This document shows, one piece after another, positions 1 to 13,508 of a stretch of 64,000 nucleotides of DNA. Source of the DNA: Adineta vaga (taxonomy: Eukaryota; Rotifera). Positions within the stretch are counted from its first letter, which is position 1. Every line of letters begins with the position of its first letter. The notes beneath the pieces are model-generated. The model was given only the letters and a program-made list of their open reading frames with translations, searched no databases and was not told the origin of the DNA. A program made the position numbers and the translations under genes. Where the stretch lies: the NCBI GenBank assembly GCA_021613535.1, contig CP075493.1, forward strand, positions 1,550,001 to 1,614,000, written 5' to 3'.

Positions 1-36
1 CGTCATCTTGCACGTTGTCCACTCTCTAGTATCAAT

Positions 37-1034
37 ATGAGTGACACACTTCAACAATGGGAAAATTATGTTAAAGACAAACCATGTGTAGATATTCGAA
101 ATATTGCTGCACGTTTTCATGATCTTTATCGAGAAAGGGCTGAAAGTAAAAAATTAAAACATTTAAATGATATTTTTCCTCGTGAAAATGAGAATGATCA
201 AAAGAAAACATTCGATGAAAATATGCCTAAATTTGAAGAAAAAACGAAGAGTGATGATGAAATTAATCTATCAACACGTTATCCAAAGATTCGAAATGAT
301 CCAGGAGATTTCTATGCACAATTTACGCATTCAAATTTGAGCATTATGAAAAAACGACCGTATGAATCAAATGAAAGTTCAAATGAAGGTAAGAGAAAAT
401 AGAAAATTCTCTTCAACAAATCAATATTTATTTTTCATCAAAGGTCCGTCACCAAAACGAACATTGATTAGTCGACAAAATTTAATTAAAACAAAATCAC
501 CCGTAAGTAATAAATGTTAAAAGACGCATATTTAACACTATTAGTTCTCTTTCAAGGGCACAGTCAAGTTATCACGTTCACGTGCTTATACTGTTCCATT
601 TGTTGATCGTAAGTTTAATCTTTTGATTGCACACATCTATTTACATTCAATGATTATATATTCTTTAGCACCCGATGGTATTTATCTCCGTGTTACAAAA
701 GATATCAAGTAAGATTCATTTTCTTCTATCATAAACACGATAATTTGAGATCTGAGTATACATATATTGACATTGACCGTCATAGTTATTACAGTCACTA
801 ATCATTTTTTACTTGAATGGTCTCCATTGATAAAGACTTAGAAATGTACGAAGCCTTATTTAATTAATTTTACACGATAAACTTCATATAAAACTTTCTC
901 TATTGTGAATATTTAGACGGTTACGAAAAGAAATTCCTCAAAAGGAAATTCGTCGTATTGCACGTGCACCATGGAAGAAACTCAATACCAATTTTGTCTC
1001 GTATGTTGATGATGATATAGTTGTACTTGATTAA
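37..1034 (+). CDS. Unrecognised small basic protein, six exons
   Basis: I do not recognise the family. The exons I read are 37-388, 444-502, 557-608, 669-708 and 917-1034, joined by GT-AG introns in a consistent frame; four introns are short and the last is about 208 bp. The protein is about 206 residues, charged, with no signal peptide or membrane segment. Its N-terminus is a predicted helix beginning MSDTLQQWENYVKD. A basic middle is followed by a compact C-terminal stretch containing PDGIYLRVTKDI and IRRIARAPWKKL, and it ends in an acidic tail (DDDIVVLD). The start at 37 follows a CTCTAG acceptor-like site at about 24-29, so it may be the first coding exon after a leader. A nuclear or chromatin role would be a guess from composition only. 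Exon joins are convincing; function is unknown. Confidence 0.65.
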
Positions 1035-1573
1035 ATCAATGTGCATATGTGCGGCTTTCTTCTTCTTCTTCTTCTTTTGTATATAATACATAATCAATTT
1101 GTCTCTCTCTCTCTTTTTGGATCGGAAAGAGAGGAAAAAAAAGGATCGAAAGAATTTTTTGTTGTTGTTATTATCATTGACTTTTCTTCTTCTTTCGTTA
1201 TTCAAATTGTATGTGTAATGATGAGATGGTAAACTTCAAGTTCATTCATTCTCTTTTTCATATTCTATCAATCATTCTCGTTCTCTTTGTCTAGATCTTT
1301 CTTTTTTTTTCTTGTCCAAATAAACAAACCAACAACAAAACGATTCATGATTGAATGTCTTTTGATTACATATGCTTTATGTGCGTGTGTATTGATGTTT
1401 TCGAACATTGAAATGATATGCTCGAGTGAACAATAGAGTTGTAAATGACAATGATGAGGTGAAGGGCTTCCTTTTTCTTTTCTTTTATTTTCAATTTTGA
1501 TTGTATGAACACACATGACAAATAGTTGAAATTATATACATATATGAAGAGTGTCAAATGAACAAGTAGAACG
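1035..1573. other. Intergenic, no gene seen
   Basis: This is the 3' flank of the first gene and the 5' flank of the next. It holds a short CTT run near 1060-1077 and T-rich tracts. The open frames here on both strands are low-complexity and lack splice continuity with anything. Confidence 0.6.
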
Positions 1574-4347
1574 ATGGACCAACTCAATGTTCAAAAATGG
1601 GCGAATTCATTACGGCAATCTCCAAGAAATGTCTCTCAGGTGAGATTTTTTACATGAAAACTAACATAGAATATATGAATTTTAATATTGTTTGTGCTGT
1701 AGTGATGTTTTACATCGGTATTGCTAAAATTCTCAAACAAAAATTTTCATCATATTCAATATTCTTTCTAGATATGATTGCCTTACTAATCTCTTTCCTT
1801 TTAAATATCTCATTATAAATATTATTCTTACCTTTTTTTGGATGTCACAGAATCTCGATTATTGTCAATTGGCGGCTGCAGTTGCCTCACCACCTACTCC
1901 TCATAAAAATCCCAATCGAATTCCGATACGTCAATATTCTGTTCCAACATCACCTGAATTTAATCTTTCGTCGAATGAATCATTCCCATCATTATCAATT
2001 CGTTCGGTAAGATTGATTAATCAAAGAACGAAAAAGAGAAAAATCTTTTGTACATTTGAGTCCCCCCTTTTTTGCTTCTCCTATCCATGCTGACTAAATC
2101 ACCAACGTTTATGTGAGAAAAGAATGAATGAAAAGTGGCGTCATTAAATATTCTATTGAAGTTTCTTTTCTTCTTTTGTTATTTCGTTTTAGCCACCTAT
2201 TGCAACTGATGGTAGTGTGAGTAGACAAAATGTATCGTCATCGTTGAAAATACGAGAAAACAAAACAACGACTGATGTAGGTATCATTTAGTATATATAC
2301 CTAAAAATAGTTCGTTGATTGTCTTTTTAGAATCCCAAATATTCGTTTACATTAAGTAAGAGAAGAAGAAGGTTGTGTAATACAACAATATATTACTGAG
2401 ATGATTTTTAGATTTTGCAGCTGTAAAAAAAGATTCAGAACAAAGTTTAAAACCAGTAAGTAAAGAATAATGTAAGAGAAAGAGAATTAACAATAATGTT
2501 GATTTCTTCTAGCGATTCTATAAATTTGATATGACATCAAAAAACGAACAAAAGATTCATTCACAATTTTATGATAATAAAACGTCAAATCTTCATACAC
2601 CATCATCAGATCAACATGATACAGATGCATTAAGTGATGCGGGTACTTACAACATTGATGATGATGATGTTGATCCGATACAAGATACAAAATTAAATCC
2701 ATCATCGTCAATAGCAAAACGATATGTTAATCAAAGTAAAACTCGTCATGGAACATTTGATCTTCGCGGAATAATTCCACAAACATCACATACGGTTAAT
2801 CGTCCTGTTGTTGATGTTAACATTCCAACACGTGATTTATCTTTATCATCAAATACTTCATCTGCATCATCGTTACATTCATTTGTTGACGATGATTCGA
2901 TTCATAGTCCATCAGAAATTGTATTTCAAAACAAATCTTCTTCTGATCAATTTTCATATACGACATCATCAAAGAATCAAATTAAACCAGCAGAATCTTT
3001 CGGTATGAAATATCTTCCGAAAAAAGTAATATTTTCAATCATTAATTATATTCTTTAGTCATATCACCAACATTTGAAGCAAAGACACTGCCAAATACAA
3101 GTAAATCTGAACGAAAAGTAGAAGTTCCATGGAGGTAAATCTATTCATTTCCTATGATTTCGAAGAAAAATGAACTCTACTTCTTTAGGGCAAAATCAAT
3201 GTTTACAAATGATGCAAGTTTACAATCAAAGTCCTCCACAGAAGCAACTCAACCTATTCAAAATACTACAGAAAAAGAATCTTCGCCTCCAAAAGCATCT
3301 ACTCGACCACATACATCGATACCATCATCAATTCAACTAAATTCTCCCGTATCCTATTCCGTCTCAACGAATTCTCGACAGAATGCGGCCAATGAATCAA
3401 TATCAAAAATTCCCACTAATAAATCATTCTTTTTACGTCAACAACATTCAAATACTGCTGCATCAACATCGAAATCATTTCAACCACAAACAGTATCGAA
3501 AATAACACCGCGTCAACCATTGAAACAAAGTACATCTATCGCATCTGCACCATCTTCAACACTCAATTCCAATTCACAAACAAATCGAGCGGTAGAATTA
3601 CGTCGTGCACGTGCACAAGCAAAAATCGAAGAATTAGCTCAACGTACGAAAAAACAATCACATAAACAAGAGAATACTATTAAGACGGATATAATGAGTA
3701 CTTCATGGCATAGTAGTACAGTTAATACACGATCGAATCTTCAAACAACGAAACGGCCGACTACCGTATCTGAACGAGAAAATCTTTCATCAACACGAAC
3801 CATATCATTAGCAGCATATCATCGATCCGCTTCACCAAGTCCTAATTCACATGAACAAAAATTGACATTATCAGAATATCGACAACCCGTGCGAGTGAAG
3901 TCAATCGATATGCAGCAATCCCAACGAATGACAGCAAGTGCTTTTAGTCTTGGAACGGTAGAGATCGATTTGCTTCTAAATATTCATTCATATACTTTTC
4001 TCATTTAGAAACATTGTGATACATTACGTGAAGATGGTCAAAGATTAGCAATAAGATTAATTCAACTTTCATCCGGCATTTTACAAAAATTAAAGTACAA
4101 ATTTCAATTTCATTCAATCTAATTCCTATTTTCTTTCGAAATAATCTAGATTAAATGATGCTATTATTGACAATGATACAAGTATATTTGAATTACAAAA
4201 ACTTGTTGAAAATTTACAAACAATTAATCAAACACTAACTAGTAGATATATATATAATGAACAGAATTCAACTATTTATATTTCTAATCTATTTTAGCAA
4301 TCGATGCTGCATTAACCGGTCCGATCAATGACGATGCTTTTGTTTAA
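1574..4347 (+). CDS. Ser/Thr-rich protein with helical C-terminus, possibly CEP170-like
   Basis: At least ten exons are readable: 1574-1639, 1851-2006, 2193-2276, 2331-2355, 2412-2458, 2514-3002, 3059-3134, 3190-3957, then short exons to a TAA at 4345-4347. The first introns are phase 0 and all joins keep frame. Most of the roughly 600 residues are low-complexity Ser/Thr/Gln/Pro sequence with many potential phosphosites. A basic helix near residue 450 (RRARAQAKIEELAQRTKKQ) and the last 75 residues, with LRLIQLSS-like and LQKLVENLQTINQTLT helices, are the only ordered parts. The tail resembles the extreme C-terminus of the centrosomal/microtubule protein CEP170, where a short coiled coil precedes an acidic end, but the likeness is weak. 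No FHA domain is present, so it would be a partial homologue at best. Gene structure is well supported; identity is tentative. Confidence 0.6.
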
Positions 4348-4514
4348 TCAAATGATACAATATTCTCTGATTTTTCTTCATTTTTCCGCTTGAATTTTTT
4401 CATTTATGTAATATATAAATATTTTTATAATATGTCAATATAAGTTGCTTTTCTTTTTTGTTGTCTACTTAGTATTTGTATCTGTGAAATTGATATATTT
4501 CTAACAATATCTCA

Positions 4515-4526
4515 TCTTTATTATAG
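4515..4526 (+). promoter_or_regulatory. Candidate trans-splice acceptor before ACP6-like gene
   Basis: A pyrimidine-rich stretch ending TTATTATAG lies 55 bp upstream of the ATG at 4582 and 180 bp after the preceding stop codon. No matching donor is evident upstream, so a spliced-leader acceptor is possible. A 5'UTR intron is the alternative. Confidence 0.35.
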
Positions 4527-4581
4527 ATACTTTCCGAATTAGAAGAAATAAAAAGTAAAATTCTTTTATATGAGATAAATT

Positions 4582-6515
4582 ATGCGACAGAATTGTCATT
4601 CAGTTTTAAAGTGGTCTCTCATAACAGGAACATCGACAATCTTATTGAAATTATGTTATGAATCATTTTTAAAAGCCACATTAACAACAACAACAAGTAG
4701 ATCAATGTCAACCTATGAAAATACTCTTATTTCTTGGGCATCAACTGGTCAACGTTCCGGATTGAATTCTAATCGAGAAATTGATGCTAAAATCCGTGAT
4801 GATTTACAATTAATCGGTACACAAATCTTTTTTCGACATGGAGCTCGTACACCCTTACACTTATTACCTGGACTTGAAGAAGTATCCTATAGTAAAGAAC
4901 ATATTCAAGGTTATCCATCATCGAAATGGGACATTAAATTAGTAACAAAATTAGGTAATGATATTGTATCAAAAGATAAGATTTCGTCTGCGAATGATGT
5001 GATTGGTGATCGAATTCGACATTTAAAAGTAGGAATTTAAAGAAAAAGGTCTTTTTTTTTATTATTGTTCTTTTTTCAAGTCAACATCTGGCGATAAAGT
5101 TGTTACGGGACAATTAACTGCTATTGGTGAAAAACAATTACATAATCTTGGAAAATCAATACGAAAAGAAATTATTAAAGAAGATAATAGTGGTTTAATA
5201 CCAATGGTTTATGATCCAAAGATTGTTTAGTATGTAGAAATGATTTAAGTTTATGATATCTAATAGATATCTATTATTCTAGTTGTCGTTCAACATATAT
5301 GGATCGAACTATTGCAAGTGCTCGATCATTTCTTGCGGGACTTTTCTCATCAACGAAACATAATGATGAGATACAAGCGAAAGGTAATTTAGATATTTGA
5401 AAATGGACAAATGAAAGATTTTTTCTTTTGAAAATCATATAGGTCCGTTTGAAATTGAAGTACATCATTTTCCTGATGAAGATATGGTAGAAAATTTCGA
5501 ATTCGATTTGATCATAAAATCTAATCTATTCTTTGATTTTAGTTTCCAAATACTCATGCATTTCCCATTCTAAAAAAATGTGTATCAGCTGTACAACTTT
5601 ATTCTTCGTTACATGATGAACATGATTTGAAAAAAGCTCGACAAGCTTTAATCAATCATATTGGTAAGATTGATCAATGTTACGTATACTTTCTTATCTA
5701 ATTGAAAGATATTCAGGAGTGAAAGATTACAATCATGGTATTGTGGAATTATATGATGATATTGTTTCACGACAAGTTTGTTGATCTTCTTTGAATCTTT
5801 ATAATATATTTCATTTCATTAGGCACATAATTTTTCAATACCAGAAGATTATATTAATTTAACCAAAGATTTTGAAATTCTGTCTGCACGAGAATTTATT
5901 TCTATGGCGTAAATAGTTTTTTTGTTTTCAATAGAAATTCTCGTTGAATATTATTTTTTTAGAACATCGATTGGTTTTGATGTCTTCATACGAGCAACAT
6001 GTGGACCACTTTTATATTTAATGAAAGAAAATTTTGATTCAATTAAAAAGAATTATCTTGAAGAAAAACAAACAAATATGAACAAGTCAGTTAAATCATA
6101 TTATAAACTTTGTATAGAATTTATGTATATAGATCATATAAAAAATTTTTTGTTTATTCTGGTCATGATACAACAGTAATTCCATTGGCAATGGCACTTG
6201 AAGTATACGAATTTTTTTTTTATTTAATTGAAAAATTCTTTTCATTTGCTCATAGATTTTTGATATGCGATGGCCGAAATATGCTTCTTATATTCTGATG
6301 AAATATTTCGTTTCGAAAACAAATCCCGAAGAAACATATGTATCAGTGAATTATGCCGATGAAGTAAATTGTTGTTTAATAGTGATTAATTTTAATTTAT
6401 TTCTATTTAGCCACAAATCTTATCCAATTGTGATAGTTATTATTGTCCTTATTCTGTATTCGTAAAGAATTTAGAAAATCGGTTTGAAAAACCCAAGGCA
6501 TTAATGAACAATTAG
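4582..6515 (+). CDS. ACP6: Histidine acid phosphatase, lysophosphatidic acid phosphatase type 6 (ACP6) family
   Basis: Branch-2 histidine phosphatase. The catalytic motif FFRHGARTPLH (RHGxRxP, nucleophile His) is in exon 1, and the second signature GHDTTVIPLAMAL (HD, proton-donor Asp) is near the end. This order and spacing fit the family. The C-terminal stretch, with MRWPKYASYILMKYF and a CxxYYCP element, resembles the equivalent part of ACP6, which hydrolyses lysophosphatidic acid in mitochondria. The N-terminus has a hydrophobic stretch (about residues 10-27, with LITGTSTILLKL) that could be a membrane anchor or organelle signal. Nine or more exons with introns of 50-65 bp run to TAG at 6513-6515. 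It follows the preceding same-strand gene by 234 bp and may be co-transcribed with it. Family assignment is firm; the ACP6 subtype is probable. Confidence 0.85.
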
Positions 6516-7537
6516 TTTTTTTTTTCAGTCAAAGATATTATTTTATTCTTAACATCTAGTTAAATTCTTGTGTTTATGTCATCATTGATTTTAATGAATT
6601 GTATCCGTATAATATTTTATTTTTTTTATATATTATATTTTATCTATTTGATTAAACGAGATAATATATTATTCAACACCACGCTTAAATTAGAATAAAT
6701 CCATTTTAATTGTAGAAATTAACTTCTAATTAATAAGGAAAATACAATAGACTGATTGAATGTTTAGTTATCAGTACAAGAAATTCTTTTATTCCCATCA
6801 TATGAAATAGAATAAAAAACTCGTCAATATTTGTTCACAAATTTTTGTTACAATAAACTTAATAACAATTATTCTTGATGACGTCAAAGCATTGTCGTCA
6901 TTTGCAGCTGTTTCACTGTTTTCCGGTACTTTATTATTAATATTTTTTGATTCATTGATGTCATTACTTTTAGTTCTACTCTTCATTCAATATCTTCTTT
7001 CATAATTCAAATTTTTTCCTTAAATAAATTTCGTTTTGTTATTCCTTCAGCTTTATTATAAACTTCATCATCGGTGAATCTAATATACAATAAGACTTGC
7101 GATTAAATTTGATTATTTATATAAGAAGAGCGATTGATACAATGAATATTACTTGTTTAATGACTCACGAAGGCGAAAGAAGTCGAGATAATATTTCTCT
7201 ATTCGATTTTATTTCGATTTACTGTTAGTAGATAGATAGTTTTCACATGAGTTGGAATCATATTGAGTTTTTGTTTTTCGATAGAGGGTTTGTCAGATTG
7301 AATTTCATTGGTTAGGGAAAAAAAGAAACAAAATAAATAAATTGTTTGCTTGCTGTCATACATACATACATAACGTCATCTCACGACACGATATAGATAG
7401 GAGAAGTAGAGAAGAAAATTTTTTTTCGTAGGAATGTTTTTAAAACAAGAATCAGATTATTACGAAATATTCTTTTATTTTTTTAGACTTTATATGTAAC
7501 TCAATCGTATGCAAAAGATACATAATATTTAGTAAAA
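6516..7537. other. Intergenic, no gene seen
   Basis: Contains the 3' flank of the phosphatase gene and the upstream region of the kinase gene. A short (ATAC) repeat lies near 7357-7371. A 62-codon minus-strand frame at 6798-6986 has no recognisable content. Confidence 0.6.
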
Positions 7538-10500
7538 ATGTCACCAGCACCGACTGTGACACATGAGACAATGATATTGAGTGAAGTATCAACTACAACT
7601 TTACTCAATGGTATCTCATCATCTGATGAACTCGATGCAAATATGTTACATATGCAAGAAATGGATCTTGGGTCAGTTTCTTTCTTTCTTTTCCTTATGA
7701 AATTCTTTACTTTGTTTCTTTGTTTCATTCTTAGTTCCTTAGCGATTAATCCAATGGAAGATAACGATTCATCCGAAGATGATGGTGAACCTCCTCTACT
7801 AACTTCAGATTCCATGCCTCCACTCACAACTTGTTCAATTCCTACCACTTCACTTGATGTACATGATCCACCAGTTGTTCTTCGTTCAACTCCTCTTGCA
7901 CAAATTGAAGTTCGATGTCAAACAACTCAACTTCCTAATAGTACAAATAGTGTTAATAGTAGTGGTTTAATTGGAACATTTTTTGGATGTTTTAAACCAA
8001 TCCTTTCTGCAATGAATAAATTCGGTGAAAATATGAAATATACCAAAGATATGACCATCAGTACCTTGACAAGACCATCAGTCGATTGGGAAATTCCAAT
8101 TGATCACATAATGAATGATTTACAATTGATTGGTAGAGGTATTGAAGGATCAGTTTTTCATGGTAAACTTAATGGTCAAGATGTTGCATGTAAACGAGTG
8201 AAAAATAAAGAAGAAACAAATATAAAACATTTGAAAAAATTAAATCATGTCAATGTAATTAAATTTCGAGGTTAGGTTTTTTATTTGTGATTAAAATTTT
8301 AATCTTTAATTTTATTTAGGTATTTCAATCGCATCACCTTTCTTTTATATCGTAATGGAATATTGTGCCTATGGTTCTCTATATGATTTATTAAAACGAC
8401 GTCGTGACAATCGTTCATGTACAAAACCAACGCAAGTTCTTGATTGGTCACGACAAATTGCGAGCGGTGTCGATTATCTACATTCAAATAAAATTGTACA
8501 TCGAGATTTAAAGTCACCGAATATTCTTTTTTCTGATGAACGAACTTTAAAAATATCAGATTTTGGTACAAGCAAAGAATTGGGCAATCGAAGAAGTCAG
8601 ATTATGTCATTTGGTGGAACAAGTGCTTGGATGGCACCTGAAGTTATTCGACAAGAACTTTGCTCGGAAAAGATTGATGTCTGGTAAGAAGAGTTTTTCA
8701 TTGTCGAATTTAGTTATTATTTCAGTTGTTAATGATAAAATAATGAAATTCGATCTGTAGTTGATGCCAGACATCAATAAATCAATGTTGAAATCTGATC
8801 TTTTTCATTGAATTAATATTCATTTCAGGTCATTTGGTATTGTTGTATGGGAAATTTTAACATGCGCCGTGCCTTATAATAATATCGATCCAAGTGCAGT
8901 CATGTGGGGTAAGTTTGATCTCTCTCTCTTTCGTGAATAATCATTGATGTTTCTTGCAAATTCTATTAGGTGTTGGTAAAGGTAGTTTAACATTACCAAT
9001 TCCAGATTCTGTACCTGAAGGCTTTAAATTATTAATGAAAATGTGTTGGAATCAACGGCCAGCAGATCGTCCATCATTTCCTGAAATGATTAAACATTTA
9101 GATTGTAGTGAACCAAATATAGTTCTATTCGAACGTGAACAAGAATACGCTGAATTAACACGTGTATGGTCAATTGAAATCAATGAACATCTATCGAAAT
9201 TTCCAACGATTGATATTTCCTCAACACTTCAAATGAGTCATGATGAATTATTAAAAAAACGTCAAGAAGAATTACAACATATTGTTGATATTCGTACACA
9301 TTATCAAAAACGTATACAACAAGTTGATACATTGTATATAGAAATGAAATCAATGATGATGCAATTAGAACAACGTGAACGTGTAATTAAGGAAAAAGAA
9401 CGTCTTCTAAAAATACATGGAAAGAAACAAACAATAAACCCTATATCCGAAGCAAGAAAGAAATCTTTAGAACTTATTAAAATAGCAACATCGAATTTAA
9501 ATGATCCAATGCATTTTTTATTAAATAAGAAACGATATGAAAAGAAATCAATTCATGGATGTTAGTAAACAATGATTTTCTTTAGGAAAAAGAAGAATTT
9601 TCATTTGTTGTCTTTTTTTTGTCTAGCTTTAAATAATCAATCAACAGAAAGTCCAACATCACTTCCATCATCTATAAGAAAAATCAATCAAAATTCTTCA
9701 CAACGTCGTAAAAGTTCGAATAGTCGTCGAAATGAGACAAAAAATAATTCAGTCATTGAAGATCAAGATAAAAGACGATCATCGATTAATATTACAAATA
9801 ATATGACTACAGTTGTGTATACTTCAGATCAAGCATTAAATTCCTCGTCTGAAATGATCCCTGTGACAGCAATTAATTCGCCACTACCAACAATTTCAGG
9901 TGAAATTGATTTGAAATCAAATATAAGAAATCGTCAATTAAATCCGAAAAATCTTAAACTTGATCTACAAAATTCGAAAACATCATCCTTACCTCCATCG
10001 AATCGTCAACGAAATCTACCTGAATCTGCCGTAACTCAACGTAAATCATCTAGTAGTGGTCCCGAAGATTTTGATACGAATCATCGTCATACATATCCTC
10101 GACAACGTCTACGTCGTACTATAAATTCGTCCAATAAAACGCGTTCTCCTTCAATTAAATCTAATGATCAACTTCCATTACAAACTATTGAAACGAATGA
10201 AACATATAAACATGGGAAAAATGTTATATTTCAATTATCACCAACGACGCAACGTAAATTAACACGACATCTTACTTATACATCATCAGAAGAAGGTGAA
10301 GTTGAAGAAATCCATAGTGATAGTTATATTCTTGATGATGAAAAGCGTCGTGCTAAACATGATCAATCATACGGAAATTTCTCATCTGAAGGAGAAATTT
10401 ATGGAGAAAAATCGACTCAATCATCTTCGAAAAGTGATGGTAAATATATTGAACTTTGATTTGTAATAATTGTTATGATATTTTAGGTACGTTTTCGGAT

Positions 10501-10578
10501 GAAGGTGGACATGTTTCCGATGGTCGTCCTGAATCAGGAGAATCCATATTGAACAGTGAATATATCGATGAAGAATGA
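7538..10578 (+). CDS. MAP3K12/13: Dual leucine-zipper type MAP3K (DLK/LZK)
   Basis: Serine/threonine kinase that by family acts upstream of JNK and p38 in stress and axon-injury signalling. After a Ser/Asp-rich N-terminus, the kinase domain starts at WEIPIDHI and has glycine loop GRGIEGSVFHG, the catalytic Lys in VACKRV, the loop HRDLKSPNILF, DFG in ISDFGTSKEL and APE in AWMAPEVI. These blocks, plus VWEILTCAVPYNNID and LLMKMCWNQRPADRPSF, match the DLK/LZK subfamily. The post-kinase region keeps the family's coiled coil, with KKRQEELQHIVDIRTHYQKR followed by a second heptad stretch. The tail is long, basic/Ser-rich, and ends with acidic repeats (SSEEGEVEE, SDEGGHVSD). Exons are joined by short introns, except one of 145 bp (8684-8828) that splits Trp from SFG. 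Stop TGA is at 10576-10578. Confidence 0.93.
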
Positions 10579-11014
10579 TCGAGAAATTATATCTCGTCGT
10601 TTTCTTTTCCAATCAAAATGTCATGTGCCCATCGATGCTTACGTTGTTCAAGTATGTCGGTTTTCTAATCAAAAAATGGATCATTGGCATACGCATCTAT
10701 ATATTCAATAATCTATTTTTCTTTTCCTTGTCAATATTCTATCTTGTCATTTTCAATTGTAGCTTTGTTTTTTAAAGAAAGAAAGACGATTTTCTTGCAA
10801 TTTGTTTACATAGTTTTGTCCATGATCAGTGCTAAATTGTATTAATTTGCTTAAGTGTTTTGTGTAACAAAAACGTCTTTTTTCTTGTTTTTTTTTCAAC
10901 GTTCTAAATAAGATTTATTGTTCTTCTTTTCATTTTCTGATAACAGTAAATGTATTACAATCTTTCGATTATCTATATTCTTTCTTCGTTTATGTTCTAG
11001 ATTCAAAATTTATT
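10579..11014. other. Intergenic between kinase and La genes
   Basis: T-rich sequence with no open frame of substance. A TTCTAG at 10995-11000, 14 bp before the La ATG, is either a 5'UTR intron acceptor or a trans-splice site. Confidence 0.5.
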
Positions 11015-12869
11015 ATGACAGAAAAACTTTCCTCAGTTGAAGAAACCGTTGTCAATGGTGATATCGTAACGACAGTTACAAAAACAAAAACTGTATGAAG
11101 ATTACTTTTCGAATTTTCCTTTTAATATAAAACCATTATGTACTATAGATAAATCCAGATCATACAATCACAACGACAACAACTGTCGATAAAACTGATC
11201 AGTAAGAATTGTTCATCTGTAATAATCTCCATGAGCTGTCTAATTCGAATATAAATGCACACTCAACTATTTGATATCATTTCGAAAATAAATCACGAAA
11301 CTTGAGGCAGAGCTTTTCCATAGAATAGGAATATAGTTTTATTTTGATTACCATTCATTATTATTCTGCTTACAAATTATATTTATGAATAACGAAGTTT
11401 AAATCATTATTTCTATTCGAAGTCCAATAAGACAGCTACTTTAATATATGATTGTTTATGTTTATGTTTAGTGCGGATGAAGATAATCATATGACAACGC
11501 TCAGTCAAACAACAACAACACCTGAATTAGAAAAACAAATCATTCGACAAATCGAATATTATTTCAGTGATGTCAATATGATTCGTGATAAATTTCTTAA
11601 GGATGAAGTGGTTAAAGATCAAGGTTGGATTCCATTATCTGTGTTAACAACATTTAAACGTCTTCAATCTTTAACTACCGATTGCAAAACAATTATGAAT
11701 GCATTGAAAAATTCTGTCTCAGGTCTTCTTCAATTAGATGAAAGCGAAAATAAAATTCGTCGTCATCCAGATCGTCCAATACCTAATAGTCAAGCTGAAC
11801 TTGAATTAGCATTACGAGATCGTACTGTTTGTGTTGAAGGTTTTCCTCCAACAGATGATGTAACATTAGATAAATTACTTCAATTTTTCGAAAAATATGG
11901 TTCAACTGATAATATTCAAATGAAAAAGAAGTATAAATCAAAAGATTTTAGTGGATCTGTATTTGCCGTATTTCCCAATGAGAAAAAAGCACGTGAATTT
12001 GTAGAAAATTCTAAACAAACACCTATTAAATATGATGATGGATCATTCTTGGAATGTTCTCTGCAAGATCACACGACAATGCGAGGAAAAGAAAAACAAG
12101 CAAAGAAAGAAAAGAAACAAGAAGAATTTGATAAAAAAACAAATGAACATTTGGAAAAATTAAATAGTGAAAATTTTCTCGGTGCTGTCATTCATCTTGC
12201 TGGTAAGATATTCTGATATGTATACTGAATGTTCGTGTTGTTAAATGAAAATCGATTGTATTCACATCGAATTTGATCGGTTCTCATCATATATATATAT
12301 TTTTTTTTTTTCTACAGGTATGGCTGCTGATGCAACACGAGAACTAATTAAAGAGAAATTTCTTCCATTTACAAAACTGCCATGGGTTGATTTCAATCGC
12401 GGTGATCCAGAGGTAAATATTTTTTTTTGAAAGTGTTATTCGATAGTTTAATTACAAATCTATGTAATTGTATTTAAGGCATGGATACGATTAAATGAAG
12501 CAAATACAGCAAAAGACGTTTTAGATAAAGTGTTAGCAGCTGGAAACGGTAAACTGGTTATTAGTGATAAAGAAGTAAATAGTCGAGTTATAGAAGGTGA
12601 AGAAGAAACTCAATTTTGGAAACAAGCGAATGAAAAACGAGCTGCTCAACGAACTCATAAAAACGAACGTCCTGGTAGAAAACGAGGTGGTTTTAACAAG
12701 AAAAACCGTCGTGGTGGACAGAAACGAAAAAATAATCAAAGTATGTTCTGATAGAAATCATCAGTAAGCATGTAACTTTGTTTTCTTAGATCAAAGTGAT
12801 GAATCGGATGATGATAATGACAATGATACGTCTAGTAAATCAGATTCATCGAAAAAAGTGAAGGTTTAA
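11015..12869 (+). CDS. SSB: La autoantigen homologue (genuine La, RNA-binding)
   Basis: La binds the UUU-OH 3' end of nascent RNA polymerase III transcripts in the nucleus. A La motif is seen in KQIIRQIEYYFSDVNMIRDKF through WIPLSVLTTFKRL, followed by RRM1 starting RTVCVEGFPPTDDVT. A C-terminal degenerate RRM, split by introns, covers MAADATRELIKEKFLPFTKLPWVDF to AWIRLNEANTAKDVLDKVL. The tail is basic (GRKRGGFNKKNRRGGQKRK) and then acidic/Ser-rich. This La motif-RRM1-RRM2 order is that of genuine La rather than LARP1, 4 or 6. Coding exons include 11015-11092, 11149-11201 and 11472 onward. The intron 11202-11471 (270 bp) is long for this window. The short N-terminal extension encoded by the first two exons is Thr-rich and not part of the La domain. 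Confidence 0.95.
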
Positions 12870-13508
12870 CTACTCATCAGATCAATATTCTGTTTTTGTT
12901 TTCATTGTTCTTTTTTTCTCATTGTTATTAGATCATTTTCCCAATGGGAATTATTGTTTTTCATGATCTCCTATCATGTTTAGGATAAATGACTTATTTC
13001 TTCGAAATAAATCATGTTAATATTACCATTAAAATTAGTTTTGAAAAGAGAGGCATAATCATCAACAGATTTATGTTTCAATGTTGTTCGAGTGTGTAAC
13101 ACTTTGTTAAAATACTATGTCAATTTTCAATTTAACTTCATTCGTAAAACGCAATAGCTACAGGAAAAAATGAAGAATTTCTAATCGTGTAAAAAAAGCT
13201 AAGAATAGATACTTTTCATAAATACTTTCAGTACACTAATGATGAATAAAAATGATGATTTCTTGTATGACAAGTAACATCATCGCTCTACTGTGATGTT
13301 AAATCACTTTCATGGAATAGCATCGATGACAAATGATTCTCACATGCGCCACGTTCTTTTATTGATTGAGCGAAAAGAAAAAAACAAATAAAAAGCCAAA
13401 GAATAAGGTTTAGGATTAACTAAGAAAAGCCGTAAAAAATCAAAGAACGTTTAGAACAATTGATTTTGTGCAAAAAGTTCTTTTATTATTAATCGATTAT
13501 GCAATTAT
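12870..13508. other. Convergent 3' intergenic region
   Basis: Lies between the stop codons of La (plus) and the LIM gene (minus). AT-rich, with no supported gene. Confidence 0.6.

Noticed and set aside
6798-6986. 62-codon minus-strand frame with KSRTKSNDINES start
   Set aside because: No splice partners, no recognisable domain and AT-driven composition.
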